From: Scytonema sp. UIC 10036
Lineage (GTDB): Bacteria > Cyanobacteriota > Cyanobacteriia > Cyanobacteriales > Nostocaceae
Direction: 5' to 3'
DNA length: 17,566 bases
Assembly: GCF_009725235.1 (NCBI RefSeq)
Contig: NZ_WJFC01000259.1
Location: 1-17,566, forward strand
The notes below the pieces were generated by a model, which was not told the origin of the DNA, made no database searches, and saw only the letters and a list, made by a program, of their open reading frames with translations. The position numbers were made by a program, and so were the translations under genes. Below are positions 7,966 through 15,562 of this stretch, piece by piece. Positions within the stretch are counted from its first letter, which is position 1; every line of letters starts with the position of its first letter.

Positions 7966-9396
7966 ATGCAGCAAGCGTCTCATCCCACAGTCATCTTAGG
8001 TGGTGGCTTTGCTGGACTGTTTACAGCTCTACACTTAAGCCATCAAAATTATTCGCATCCCATCATTCTTATTGAGCAACGCGATCGCTTCAGTTTCAAA
8101 CCGTTGTTGTACGAACTACTTAGTGGAGAACTTTATAGCGAACAAGTATATCCACGTTACAAAGAGCTTTTAGCAGGCAGCCGTGTCACCTTTGTACAAG
8201 ACACCGTGAAATCAATTCATCTACATAAATCTAAAGTGACTGTAGCGTCTGGAAAAGTGTTTGACTACAGCAACTTGGTGCTAGCACTGGGTGGCAAAAC
8301 AACTTACTTTAACACTCCTGGTGCAGCAGAGTATACAATGCCGTTTACCAATGGTTCAGAAGCGATCGCTCTGCGTAAACACTTACGACACCGTTTGCAT
8401 CTAGCTCTTCAAACTCAAGATTTAGAACGTCGGCGTTCGCTGCTGACCGTTGCCATTATTGGAGCGGGACCTGCAGGTATCGAATTAGCCTGCACATTAG
8501 CCGATTTGTTACCCATCTGGTACGATGAGTTGGGCGGTGACGCTGCGGAAATTCGGGTTGTTTTAGTCAACCGCAGCCGTGAAATCCTCAAAGGTGACGT
8601 CAACAGCAATTTGCGCTGCATTGCACAAAGGGCGCTCAAACGTCGCGTGATTCCCGTGGATTTTGTATTCGATGCGGCTGTCACAAAGATTCAAGCGGAT
8701 GGTATGGAGTACATACAACACAACCAAACACGGGTTTTACAAGCTGGAACAATCGCTTGGACTGCAGGAACCGCTCCCAATCCTTTGTTGAAGGAGTTAC
8801 CAATTCCAGAAGAAAGGCGAGACAAACGGGGGCGGCTTGTGGTGACACCGACATTGCAACTCCCTGATTTTCCAGAAGTCTTTGTGGCGGGAGACTGTGC
8901 AACAGATAGCGACAATCCCCAACCACCAACAGCACAAGTTGCTTATCAGCAAGGAATTGCGATCGCACGCAATCTTGAGTCTTTGTCGGAAAACAAACCT
9001 ACTGTTCCCGTGCAAATCCATCTGCGCGGTACATTGATGAAACTAGGACTTAACGAAGGTGTTGCTAACTTATTCAATAAAGTCCAAATCAAAGGTCAGC
9101 CCGGTCATCTGCTTCGAGAAGCAACATACTTGGAACTGCTACCAACCCCCGGTCGCAACTTTAAAGTCACAACGGAATGGCTTACCGATAAATTATTCCA
9201 CCGCCACCGCCCTTTCTCCCACATGCAGCTTGGACAAACTCCTTGGCTATATGGGGTTGCAACTGTAGCAGCGGGAATGATTTTAGCAACTCCTCTCGTT
9301 TGGCGGGCTGCTCAACCGACCCAATTTCAGCAAACCTTAAGTTGGACGGGCGTCCCAACGTTACTGAATTGGCTTGCACCTCCCCCTTCTCGATGA
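7966..9396 (+). CDS. Type II NADH dehydrogenase-like FAD-dependent oxidoreductase
   Basis: Two-dinucleotide-binding flavoprotein of the NDH-2 family, which passes electrons from NAD(P)H through FAD to quinone without pumping protons. The FAD motif GGGFAG is at residues 12-17, followed by EQRDRFSFKPLLYELLSGE. The second Rossmann motif, for NAD(P)H, is IIGAGPAGIELA from residue 164, and the closing FAD motif VFVAGDCA is at 306-313. Between them lie IAWTAGTAPNP and the quinone-side APPTAQVAYQQG-like stretch (read here as PPTAQVAYQQG). At 476 residues it is longer than minimal NDH-2; residues ~427-450 form a hydrophobic C-terminal segment that probably anchors it to a membrane. Cyanobacteria carry several paralogues (NdbA, NdbB, NdbC); I cannot tell which this is. 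No Shine-Dalgarno precedes the ATG, only an alternating AT run. Confidence 0.87.
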   Translation: MQQASHPTVILGGGFAGLFTALHLSHQNYSHPIILIEQRDRFSFKPLLYELLSGELYSEQVYPRYKELLAGSRVTFVQDTVKSIHLHKSKVTVASGKVFDYSNLVLALGGKTTYFNTPGAAEYTMPFTNGSEAIALRKHLRHRLHLALQTQDLERRRSLLTVAIIGAGPAGIELACTLADLLPIWYDELGGDAAEIRVVLVNRSREILKGDVNSNLRCIAQRALKRRVIPVDFVFDAAVTKIQADGMEYIQHNQTRVLQAGTIAWTAGTAPNPLLKELPIPEERRDKRGRLVVTPTLQLPDFPEVFVAGDCATDSDNPQPPTAQVAYQQGIAIARNLESLSENKPTVPVQIHLRGTLMKLGLNEGVANLFNKVQIKGQPGHLLREATYLELLPTPGRNFKVTTEWLTDKLFHRHRPFSHMQLGQTPWLYGVATVAAGMILATPLVWRAAQPTQFQQTLSWTGVPTLLNWLAPPPSR

Positions 9397-9416
9397 AGTT
9401 TTTTCCAATATCTACC

Positions 9417-9500
9417 ATTTTGGATTTTGGATTTTGGATTTTGGATTTTGGATTTTGGATTAAGGGATTTTGGATTTTGGATTTTGGATTTTGGATTAAG
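9417..9500. repeat. ATTTTGG heptamer array in two blocks
   Basis: Six perfect ATTTTGG units (9417-9458) end in ATTAAGGG, then four more perfect units (9467-9494) end in ATTAAG. The repeated 'units then ATTAAG' pattern looks like duplication of a shorter array. It sits 20 nt after the NDH-2-like gene. The plus strand is stop-free in one frame through the array, which explains a spurious open frame there. Confidence 0.9.
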
Positions 9501-9511
9501 ACATTGAGTAG

Positions 9512-9529
9512 GGTGGGCTTCAGCCCACC
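9512..9529. terminator. Hairpin between convergent genes
   Basis: GGTGGGCT and AGCCCACC form a perfect 8-bp stem around a 2-nt loop (in practice 6-7 bp with a 4-6 nt loop). It lies between the convergent NDH-2-like gene and the barrel-protein gene. It resembles a dispersed cyanobacterial repeat. It could serve as a terminator, but no T-tract is present on either strand. Confidence 0.5.
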
Positions 9530-9545
9530 TGACTCTCGTCTTTAT

Positions 9546-10421
9546 TTATCGACCAAAGAGACTACCGAAGTTGTAACCAATTCCGATCGCCAAACCTACA
9601 TCTGTATCATCAAAAAATGCTGCATTGATGGCAGCTGTTGCCGTAAACTGAGATGATATTGGTACATCAATACCACCAGTCAGCAAGAAAGCAACATCGG
9701 CATCATCGCTAGTTTCAATAGCAACACCAGCACCAACATAAGGAGCAATAGGCAAGGGTTCGGAGAAAGGATCTACCGATCTAAATGAAAAGTCATAAGT
9801 AACGGGAATGAGAATGGCTGTATCGTCTCCTATCACTGCTGCTGGACGGGCAGATAAAACACGTGTCAGCCCGATTTTGCTAAGAACCATGAAGTTACCA
9901 TCGCTCAAAGCAGAGTCGCCACCCAAACCGATGTTTCCTCCTATTCCGATATAACTCGAACCTCCGCGAGTTGTTCGCCCTGGATCGATAGTCGTAATAT
10001 CGGATTGTGCCACTTGAGGGGCAGATTGCACAACCTGTGTTTCTGTTTGTTGGGGAGTTACAAGCGCCGCAGATGATGCGTTTGTAGTTCCTGGAACAGG
10101 TGTAACTACGTTGTTAAAATTTTCCTCTTGTGTATTATTTTGTACTGGCTGCACTTGTTCTAGCTCGGCAGCAGATGCTTCGGTATTTTCGGGAACAGAA
10201 GATTGCTCCACGGATGAACTAAAGGCATTTGGGGGATAAAAGCGTCCTACTTCAACACTTGTCGCTTCGGGAGATGCTTCAATTTCAAAAGATGGTGTCA
10301 ACTGCTCGCCGTTTGTAGTCTCTACTACTTGAGCAACAGCAGGCACGCTGACACCAAGAACTGCTACAGCCGATAAGCTTAGCACGCGAAAAGCATTTTT
10401 ACGGGAAAAAATAGTGTTCAC
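9546..10421 (-). CDS. Probable outer-membrane beta-barrel protein
   Basis: A 291-residue exported protein of no named family. A signal peptide (basic FSRKNAFR, then a hydrophobic core, AVA cleavage site near residue 30) is followed by ~110 residues rich in Glu, Gln, Thr, Ser, Pro and Val with no hydrophobic core, probably disordered. Residues ~140-291 have alternating Gly-rich strands (YIGIGGNIGLGG, APYVGAGVAIET, FLLTGGIDVPI, VGLAIGIGYNFGSLFGR) as in small outer-membrane barrels. I place the start at GTG 10421: the Shine-Dalgarno GAGGAG (10432-10427) then has a 5-nt spacer. The upstream in-frame GTG at 10427 overlaps that Shine-Dalgarno and is unlikely. It stands alone and is convergent with the NDH-2-like gene. 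Function unknown. Confidence 0.75.
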   Translation of the reverse strand: MNTIFSRKNAFRVLSLSAVAVLGVSVPAVAQVVETTNGEQLTPSFEIEASPEATSVEVGRFYPPNAFSSSVEQSSVPENTEASAAELEQVQPVQNNTQEENFNNVVTPVPGTTNASSAALVTPQQTETQVVQSAPQVAQSDITTIDPGRTTRGGSSYIGIGGNIGLGGDSALSDGNFMVLSKIGLTRVLSARPAAVIGDDTAILIPVTYDFSFRSVDPFSEPLPIAPYVGAGVAIETSDDADVAFLLTGGIDVPISSQFTATAAINAAFFDDTDVGLAIGIGYNFGSLFGR

Positions 10422-10427
10422 AATCAC

Positions 10428-10769
10428 TCCTCAAAAAATATTGCCAGAAAAATAATTAACTTGTGAAATTTTCAGCCAAGTTTTAGCAATATCCACCATT
10501 TAACACTAAAAAAATCATTCCATCATCCTCTATTCGATATGACTGTACAGAAATTTTTAGGTATTTCACGACACCCTAAATGAAAGCGTATCTACGTGGC
10601 ATATTGTGAGGAATTTTCGTCCGCTCCAAGCAGCCTTGGTTCTGAATGGTTTGAAATTATAGCCTTTCTCAGTCTAATGAGGTACACCCCCCTTTCATCC
10701 CCCCTGAGTAAGGGGGGACAGAGGGGGGTAATTTTTGTACCTCACTAGGTTGAAATTTGCTATACCTAC
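10428..10769. other. Spacer between raf1 and the barrel-protein gene
   Basis: This 342-bp stretch holds no gene. Its right half contains the nested palindromic element at 10674-10748 just after raf1. The left half is AT-rich and should carry the promoter of the barrel-protein gene; I see no clear -35/-10 pair. Confidence 0.55.
10674..10748. repeat. Nested palindromic element with terminal inverted repeats
   Basis: The ends CTAATGAGGTACA (10674-10686) and TGTACCTCACTAG (10736-10748) are inverted repeats matching at 12 of 13 positions. Inside are runs of C (ACCCCCC, then ATCCCCCC) and runs of G (AAGGGGGG, then GAGGGGGGT) that can pair as inner stems around TGAGTA. The whole 75 bp could fold into one long hairpin. 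It starts 22 nt downstream of the raf1 stop, so it may end raf1 transcription, but its shape fits a small non-coding mobile or dispersed repeat. Confidence 0.7.
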
Positions 10770-11849
10770 TTATTCATCAATTTGCCAAGAATCTTTGGTT
10801 ACATTTTCATCCAAAATTCTCCTGGGTTTTACGATCACAATGATTCTTCCCAAAAGCGGGATTTCTGGGGATGTTTCAAACCACTGAAAATCTAATTCTC
10901 CACAGTTATCTACTACAAAATAACCGTTAGAGTCCCATTCTCGTTGAGCGCGATCTACAACTACCAACACGGGTTCTGTTGGATTTTGTGTCTGATTGGG
11001 AAATTTATCGCTTTTACACAATATAACCACTGGATCTTCTGCACTTAGCAAGACCTGCCAACCAGGTAAAGGAACCCAAGCTTGCTCTCCAGCAAACTTA
11101 ACCATACGAAATGGTTCTATCTCCTCAATTACGGGTACTGCTTGCAGGTCATTTTGTGTCAGTGGTAATTCACCAACTACTGGTATGACACGGGGTAAGT
11201 CTGCTTCTGATTCTAAACGATAAAAAGGCAGAGAAGGGGCAGGGCGACTGGGAACGACGGTAAAATCAGTGAGTAATTGTTCGATTTGTCTCCTTGCTGT
11301 TTGCGAGTAAGCAAAGCGCAAACCTTTGGCAATCAGGCGGGAACGTTCTTGCAAGTCTGTGTTTTGGCGGGCTAACTTCCAAGCTTGATAGGCAACAGCA
11401 TCGCCAGGATGATTTTGAAATCCTTCTGGCAGGGTACGAAAGCGGGAAAACTCTTTGATTGCCTTGGCGATTTCTTTTGCTCCATCAGCATCGATTTTAT
11501 TTTGGAAGGCAAGTTCGGCTGCAGCTGTTCTTTCTTCTTGCGTTAGCAGGCGAAATTCATACAAAATATCGCTACCTCTGGTGGAGTAATGCGATCGCAC
11601 TTCTGCCGATGCATTTGCTTTTTCTATAGAATTGTAAACTTGTGCGCCCACAGTGACTTGATTTTGTTGAATTGGCTCAAATCCCGTTGCTTCAAAAATT
11701 TCTTGGGGATTGTAGCCTAGTTTTTGCAGTTGGGCGATCGCAACTCCCCATTCCACCCAGTTGCCTTGCTTTTGTCTGAGTTTTCTCAGCAACTCTGATG
11801 CAACATCGTTGTTATTTGGCTCTTGAACATTAGGTGGTAAGTCAGTCAT
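10770..11849 (-). CDS. raf1: RuBisCO accumulation factor 1 (RAF1)
   Basis: Assembly chaperone that binds and stabilises dimers of the RuBisCO large subunit on the way to the L8S8 holoenzyme. The 359 residues fit the cyanobacterial family. Residues ~15-200 form the helical domain (LLRKLRQKQGNWVEWGVAIA near the start, then GYNPQEIFEATGFEP and the FRTLPEGF...PGDAVAYQAWKLAR region); ~200-225 is a linker; ~225-345 is the beta domain (PVVGELP, FRMVKFAGEQAWVPLPGW, PVVILCKS, ending in a strand-rich IIVIVKPR). It acts in the cytoplasm. RbcL, RbcX and RbcS genes are not in this window, so raf1 is unlinked from its client here. ATG at 11849 has no obvious Shine-Dalgarno. It is divergent from the REC-GAF gene across 295 bp. 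Confidence 0.93.
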   Translation of the reverse strand: MTDLPPNVQEPNNNDVASELLRKLRQKQGNWVEWGVAIAQLQKLGYNPQEIFEATGFEPIQQNQVTVGAQVYNSIEKANASAEVRSHYSTRGSDILYEFRLLTQEERTAAAELAFQNKIDADGAKEIAKAIKEFSRFRTLPEGFQNHPGDAVAYQAWKLARQNTDLQERSRLIAKGLRFAYSQTARRQIEQLLTDFTVVPSRPAPSLPFYRLESEADLPRVIPVVGELPLTQNDLQAVPVIEEIEPFRMVKFAGEQAWVPLPGWQVLLSAEDPVVILCKSDKFPNQTQNPTEPVLVVVDRAQREWDSNGYFVVDNCGELDFQWFETSPEIPLLGRIIVIVKPRRILDENVTKDSWQIDE

Positions 11850-12144
11850 AAGTGTTTCTGCAAGCTTTTAGAGGGGAAGACTATGTTAAAAATTTACAAG
11901 AACAAAGGCAGGGGGCAGAAGGTAGAAAGGAAGATTCAATTACAATTAATAAATCTTAATTTTGCGTAAATATACGTATATAAAAAGTTGAATTTATCTT
12001 CAATTTTTATTGTAGTTTTTGTTAAAAGTGAGTATAACCAGTTCATAGTACGATTAAAGATTACTTATGCCTTAGATTGTGTTAAGTTTTAAGCCTGCTG
12101 AGTAAGGAATATAACAAAAAATCAAGATTTAAAGGAACCCTTTT

Positions 12145-13101
12145 ATGAATAGTCCGCTTCCCGAATTAGATAAAATCCGCCGCCAACTTGTGAATGTAGA
12201 AAGCCGTAGAAAGGCAAAAATGCTGGTTGTTGATGACGAGCCTGATAATCTTGATTTGCTGTATCGCACTTTCCGCCGAGATTTTCAAGTTTTGAAAGCA
12301 GATAGTGGCATGAATGCGCTGCAAGTGTTGGCATCAGAAGGAGAAGTCGCAGTTATTATCTCCGACCAGAGAATGCCAGAAATGAAAGGAACAGAGTTTC
12401 TCAGCAAGACCGTTCCTCAATTTCCCGACACAGTTAGGATTATTCTGACAGGCTTTACTGATATTGAAGATTTAGTCGAGGCAATCAACGCTGGACAAGT
12501 CTACAAGTACATTACCAAGCCCTGGGACCCCGTTGAACTGAAGGCGGTAGTGCAGCGAGCAGTAGAAACCTATGAATTGCTGAAGCAACGGACGGAAGAA
12601 TTGAGACGCGCTAATGCCCAAATGGAGTTATTGGCTGTTCTGGTACAAGTGACTCAACAAGCTTCTAGCCTAGAAGCAACGCTTGACCCTATTGCCAAAG
12701 CATTTGGCGAAAGTTTTGCAGCAGATGGGTGTATTTTGCAACTTGTAGAGGGCAACGCTTTGATTGCAAAGCAAGGGACTTACAGTGTTTCTGGAACTGT
12801 AGAAAATTGGCTCGCTCAAGATCCGCTTACAACAGAAGCAATTGCCAATCAGCAACTACAAGTTTCAGTAAATGTACCCAACGATCAAAAGCTAGCAGGT
12901 GTTTCTCACTATCAGTCCAACAGCGTTCAAGCCCACTTGATTATCCCCATAACTTTCCGCGAAGAAGTTTTGGCGGTGCTGTCCCTACAGTGGAAACAAC
13001 CATGCACTTTACGTGAAGATGAACTAAAACTCATTCATCTATCCGCACAATTAGTTGCGATCTCACTAACTAGCTCTCGTTACTATCAGCCAACTAAGTA
13101 A
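12145..13101 (+). CDS. REC-GAF response regulator without DNA-binding domain
   Basis: A 318-residue two-domain signalling protein. The receiver domain (~24-140) has the acidic pair D30/D31, phospho-acceptor D74 (IISDQRMPEMKG), LTGFTD and K125 in the YKYITKPWDP motif seen in RpfG/HupR-type receivers. A coiled-coil-like linker (~135-160, TYELLKQRTEELRRANAQME) leads to a GAF-like domain (~160-315; FAADGCILQL, then HLIIPITFREEVLAVLSLQW), which may bind a small ligand or form a dimer. There is no helix-turn-helix, HD-GYP, GGDEF or kinase domain, so output must be by protein contact or by the GAF domain itself. No kinase gene adjoins it. AAGGAA lies 8 nt before the ATG. No GAF-borne cysteine arrangement typical of bilin binding was recognised. 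Confidence 0.88.
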   Translation: MNSPLPELDKIRRQLVNVESRRKAKMLVVDDEPDNLDLLYRTFRRDFQVLKADSGMNALQVLASEGEVAVIISDQRMPEMKGTEFLSKTVPQFPDTVRIILTGFTDIEDLVEAINAGQVYKYITKPWDPVELKAVVQRAVETYELLKQRTEELRRANAQMELLAVLVQVTQQASSLEATLDPIAKAFGESFAADGCILQLVEGNALIAKQGTYSVSGTVENWLAQDPLTTEAIANQQLQVSVNVPNDQKLAGVSHYQSNSVQAHLIIPITFREEVLAVLSLQWKQPCTLREDELKLIHLSAQLVAISLTSSRYYQPTK

Positions 13102-13150
13102 AGAATCAAAAGTAGGCTGTAGAAACTTCCTACCATCTCGTTCCTACCAT

Positions 13151-13179
13151 CTCGTTCCCAGCCTGAGGCTGGGAACGAG
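13151..13179. terminator. Strong hairpin after the REC-GAF gene
   Basis: CTCGTTCCCAGCCT and AGGCTGGGAACGAG are exact inverted repeats around one base, a 14-bp arm (about 12 bp when folded with a small loop). It begins 49 nt after the stop codon. The following sequence is purine-rich, not a T-tract, so this may be a dispersed palindrome that also acts as a terminator. Confidence 0.6.
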
Positions 13180-13250
13180 AGAGGAAAAACAATTTTATCC
13201 CTCAAAATTAATGCGATCGAGTACTCCGTTTTGCGAGTCAGCCGTTAAAT

Positions 13251-13370
13251 TTACAATACTCCTTGGGGGTTGCGTTCTAATTTTAGATCGGGGTTTTCTT
13301 CACATAATTTGTAAAACTGCTCTCCAGTCAGTTTAATTACAGAATTGAGGTTTAACGTAAGTATTGTCAT
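13251..13370 (-). pseudogene. Truncated Uma2-family (DUF820) endonuclease remnant
   Basis: A 39-codon frame begins with ATG at 13370 and reads MTILTLNLNSVIKLTGEQFY, then KLCEENPDLKLERNPQG, before a stop at 13251. This is the typical N terminus of cyanobacterial Uma2-type restriction-endonuclease-fold proteins, which are normally ~190 residues; the catalytic core is missing. A second short minus-strand frame just beyond (13248-13195, ending DRINFEG) may be unrelated coding debris. Uma2 genes are abundant and often broken in cyanobacteria. The identification rests on my recognition of the N-terminal pattern only. Confidence 0.6.
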
Positions 13371-13768
13371 AAGAGAAATTACCGTTTTTTGTTTGCTGAC
13401 TGGCTCACAAACCTTCATCTCTTATAAGGAGCAGCCATAACACACTGTTTATTTTGACATTTTTAATTACCTTTCCGGAATCCCGTGCTACTATAATGTA
13501 GATAGAATCAAACCTCAATACGCCTCAGATAGCTGAAATGAAGTAGTAGCAAAAAACCGTTGCCTAAAAGCAACAGGGACTGACAATAGAATTTTTTGGC
13601 TTTAACCAATGTCTCACCTCTTGTGGGACGGGTATCCCGCCCGTCATAGCATGGGGACAAGTATTCGCGTTACTGAATAGAAGCATGAATTGCCCTCATT
13701 TCTAACCCTTCTCTCTCAGCAAAAAAGGAGAAGAAATCTACTTCTCCCACAAGAAGAGGGTAAGGGTG

Positions 13769-13896
13769 CAATACTGCGTAGGTTTTGCTTAAAAAATAAA
13801 AATGTGTAGGTTGGGTTGAGGCAAAACCCAACATCTTGCAGACTTTGTTGGGTTTCGTTCCTCAACCCAACCTACTATTTTAGCCGAGTAGTATTG
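13769..13896. mobile_element. MITE-like element, copy 1
   Basis: A 128-bp non-coding element with terminal inverted repeats CAATACTGC (13769-13777) and GTAGTATTG (13888-13896, one mismatch). Inside, GTAGGTTGGGTTGAGG and CTCAACCCAACCTAC form a second, longer inverted pair, with AAACCCAACA/TGTTGGGTTT nested inside. It shares these blocks in the same order with the copy at 15563-15700. It is flanked directly by GGTAAGGGTG and GGTAAGAGTG (9 of 10 identical), which could be a target-site duplication. No transposase is encoded; it would need one supplied in trans. Confidence 0.72.
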
Positions 13897-13948
13897 GGTA
13901 AGAGTGAGGGAAGTATGCGCTAGATAGTTTTATTGGGGTTTGAAAAGA

Positions 13949-15562
13949 ATGCAGAAAAAATCAATATTGTTAGCGGAAAACTTGGGCTATGAACTTAGCG
14001 CAACTAGGGCTTTATTTAAAGGCGTTCATCTCAGCATTGCAGAGAACGATCGCATTGCTTTGGTTGGTTCTAATGGGGTGGGAAAATCAACTCTATTAAA
14101 AATTTTGGCGGGTCACCTCAATCCCACAACAGGTTCTATTACGCGTCAAAGCACAATATACTACTTACCTCAAATCAGCACTCTTAGACAGGAAATCAAA
14201 GCAGACACAGTTCTTGATTTTCTGAGTTCTGTTTCTGAGGAATGGTGGAATATTGAGGCAATTCTGGAAACAGAATTCAATACCACGCTTGACTTATCCT
14301 TACCGCTTTTCAATCTCAGTGGTGGTGAACTTACAAAGCTATTCTTAGCTATTGGTTTAGCGCAACAACCAAAAGTGTTACTGTTAGATGAACCAACTAA
14401 CCACATGGATTTGATGGCGTTAGAAAGTTTAAAAGACTTTCTCAATAACTTTGAAGGAGCATTTGTCATTGTTTCCCACAAACCATTTTTCCTAGACCAA
14501 GTGACAGAAACAACTTGGGAACTCACACCAGAGGGAATCAAAGTTTACGGAGGTCATTTTTCTTTATACCGAGAACAAAAAGAAATAGAGTTAGAAGCAG
14601 CGTTGAGATCGCATGAAGTTGCTAGAAAAGAACTCAAGCGTGCCAAAGCCTCAGCACTACAAGAACAGCAAAGGGCAGCCCAATCCCGTAAAAGAGGTGA
14701 GCAATTAGCGCTTAGCATTCCTAAAATTGTAGCTGGAGCAATGAAACGAAAAGCCGAGGTGACAGCAGGAATTGCAAAACAAAAACATGAAGCCATGATT
14801 GAGAAGGCAACACAGAAATTTACAGAGACAAAAGTCAGAACGACAAAGGCTACAAGTATTCAATTGGATGAAAGAAGCCAAAAACGGAGAAATCTCATTG
14901 ATATTCAGGGTGCAAATCTTTGGGTAGGCGAACGCCTGCTGATTGAAAACATTCAGCTTCATATTTCTTCGGGCGATCGCATAGCCATAGCTGGTGCAAA
15001 TGGTTCTGGCAAATCAAGTCTGGCAAAGGCTATTTTGGCAACAGATGTAACACATAAGTTATCGTTCGAGCCTGCATTTGCTTTAACACCCATGACAAAA
15101 GCTGTATATCTTGACCAAGCTTACGAAATCGTCAATCGCAAGCAGACAATTCTCGAAAATATGCAAGCTGCTAACCCCAATCTTAGCTACCAGCTTTTGC
15201 GCCAACAGTTGGGACACTTCCTTTTTAAATATGACGATGTCAACAAACCAGCATCAGTGTTGAGTGGAGGTGAATTAGCAAAGTTAGCGATCGCTATTAT
15301 TAGCATTTCTGAAATCGATTTGCTGATTCTTGATGAACCAACAAACAATTTGGATATCGAAACCGTTAATCAAATGGTAGAAGGTATCAATGAATATCAA
15401 GGTGCGCTTTGGGTTATTTCCCACGATTTGGATTTCTTAAGCCGCATTAATATTAACCAAGCTTATAACTTGAGCGAACAAACCTTGCAAATGACCACAT
15501 ACCTGCCTAGCGAACCAGAACAATACTATCAAGAGTTGCTTATACCAAATCCGCTTTTATAA
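13949..15562 (+). CDS. ABC-F family ATP-binding protein
   Basis: Soluble twin-ATPase ABC-F protein of 537 residues with no membrane segments; the family acts on ribosomes (translation factors or antibiotic ribosome protection). Domain 1: Walker A GSNGVGKST at 40-48, signature LSGGE 123-127, Walker B LLLDEP from 144, H176. A long charged linker (~205-310, Lys/Glu/Ala-rich, helical) follows. Domain 2: Walker A GANGSGKSS from 348, signature LSGGE 437-441, Walker B LILDEP from 458, H491. Both sites keep the catalytic Glu (DEPTN). ATG at 13949 is preferred to the in-frame TTG at 13940, though neither has a strong Shine-Dalgarno. The gene is bracketed by two copies of one MITE-like element, the right one starting on the base after the stop codon. 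Subfamily, and whether it gives resistance, cannot be told. Confidence 0.9.
   Translation: MQKKSILLAENLGYELSATRALFKGVHLSIAENDRIALVGSNGVGKSTLLKILAGHLNPTTGSITRQSTIYYLPQISTLRQEIKADTVLDFLSSVSEEWWNIEAILETEFNTTLDLSLPLFNLSGGELTKLFLAIGLAQQPKVLLLDEPTNHMDLMALESLKDFLNNFEGAFVIVSHKPFFLDQVTETTWELTPEGIKVYGGHFSLYREQKEIELEAALRSHEVARKELKRAKASALQEQQRAAQSRKRGEQLALSIPKIVAGAMKRKAEVTAGIAKQKHEAMIEKATQKFTETKVRTTKATSIQLDERSQKRRNLIDIQGANLWVGERLLIENIQLHISSGDRIAIAGANGSGKSSLAKAILATDVTHKLSFEPAFALTPMTKAVYLDQAYEIVNRKQTILENMQAANPNLSYQLLRQQLGHFLFKYDDVNKPASVLSGGELAKLAIAIISISEIDLLILDEPTNNLDIETVNQMVEGINEYQGALWVISHDLDFLSRININQAYNLSEQTLQMTTYLPSEPEQYYQELLIPNPLL

Larger units (their letters stand above)
13102..13939. other. 838-bp gene-poor region of repeats and remnants
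   Basis: No intact gene is seen. In order it holds a tandem 14-mer TTCCTACCATCTCG in two copies (13127-13154), a 29-nt perfect hairpin, a Uma2-type remnant on the minus strand, a TATAAT box at 13492 with a hairpin and T6 ending at 13597, a short palindrome at 13627-13645 (GACGGG/CCCGTC), and a 128-bp MITE-like element at 13769-13896. The density of repeats and broken coding DNA marks it as a site of repeated insertion and decay. Confidence 0.65.

Noticed and set aside
8415..9021. Several minus-strand open frames within the NDH-2-like gene
   Set aside because: All are antisense shadows of a well-supported gene, lack family similarity and overlap each other.
9243..9656. 137-residue plus-strand open frame with DFGFWIL repeats
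   Set aside because: It overlaps the end of the NDH-2-like gene in another frame, the stop-free ATTTTGG array and the antisense of the barrel-protein gene. No coding evidence.
13454..13497. TTGACA (13454) with TATAAT (13492) as a promoter
   Set aside because: The spacer is 32 nt, about twice the usual distance, so they cannot be a normal -35/-10 pair.
14170..14962. Minus-strand open frames within the ABC-F gene
   Set aside because: They are antisense shadows of a gene with all ABC-F motifs.
13949..15562. Calling the ABC-F gene an antibiotic-resistance determinant
   Set aside because: The family includes many housekeeping translation factors, and the linker sequence alone does not place it in a resistance subfamily.
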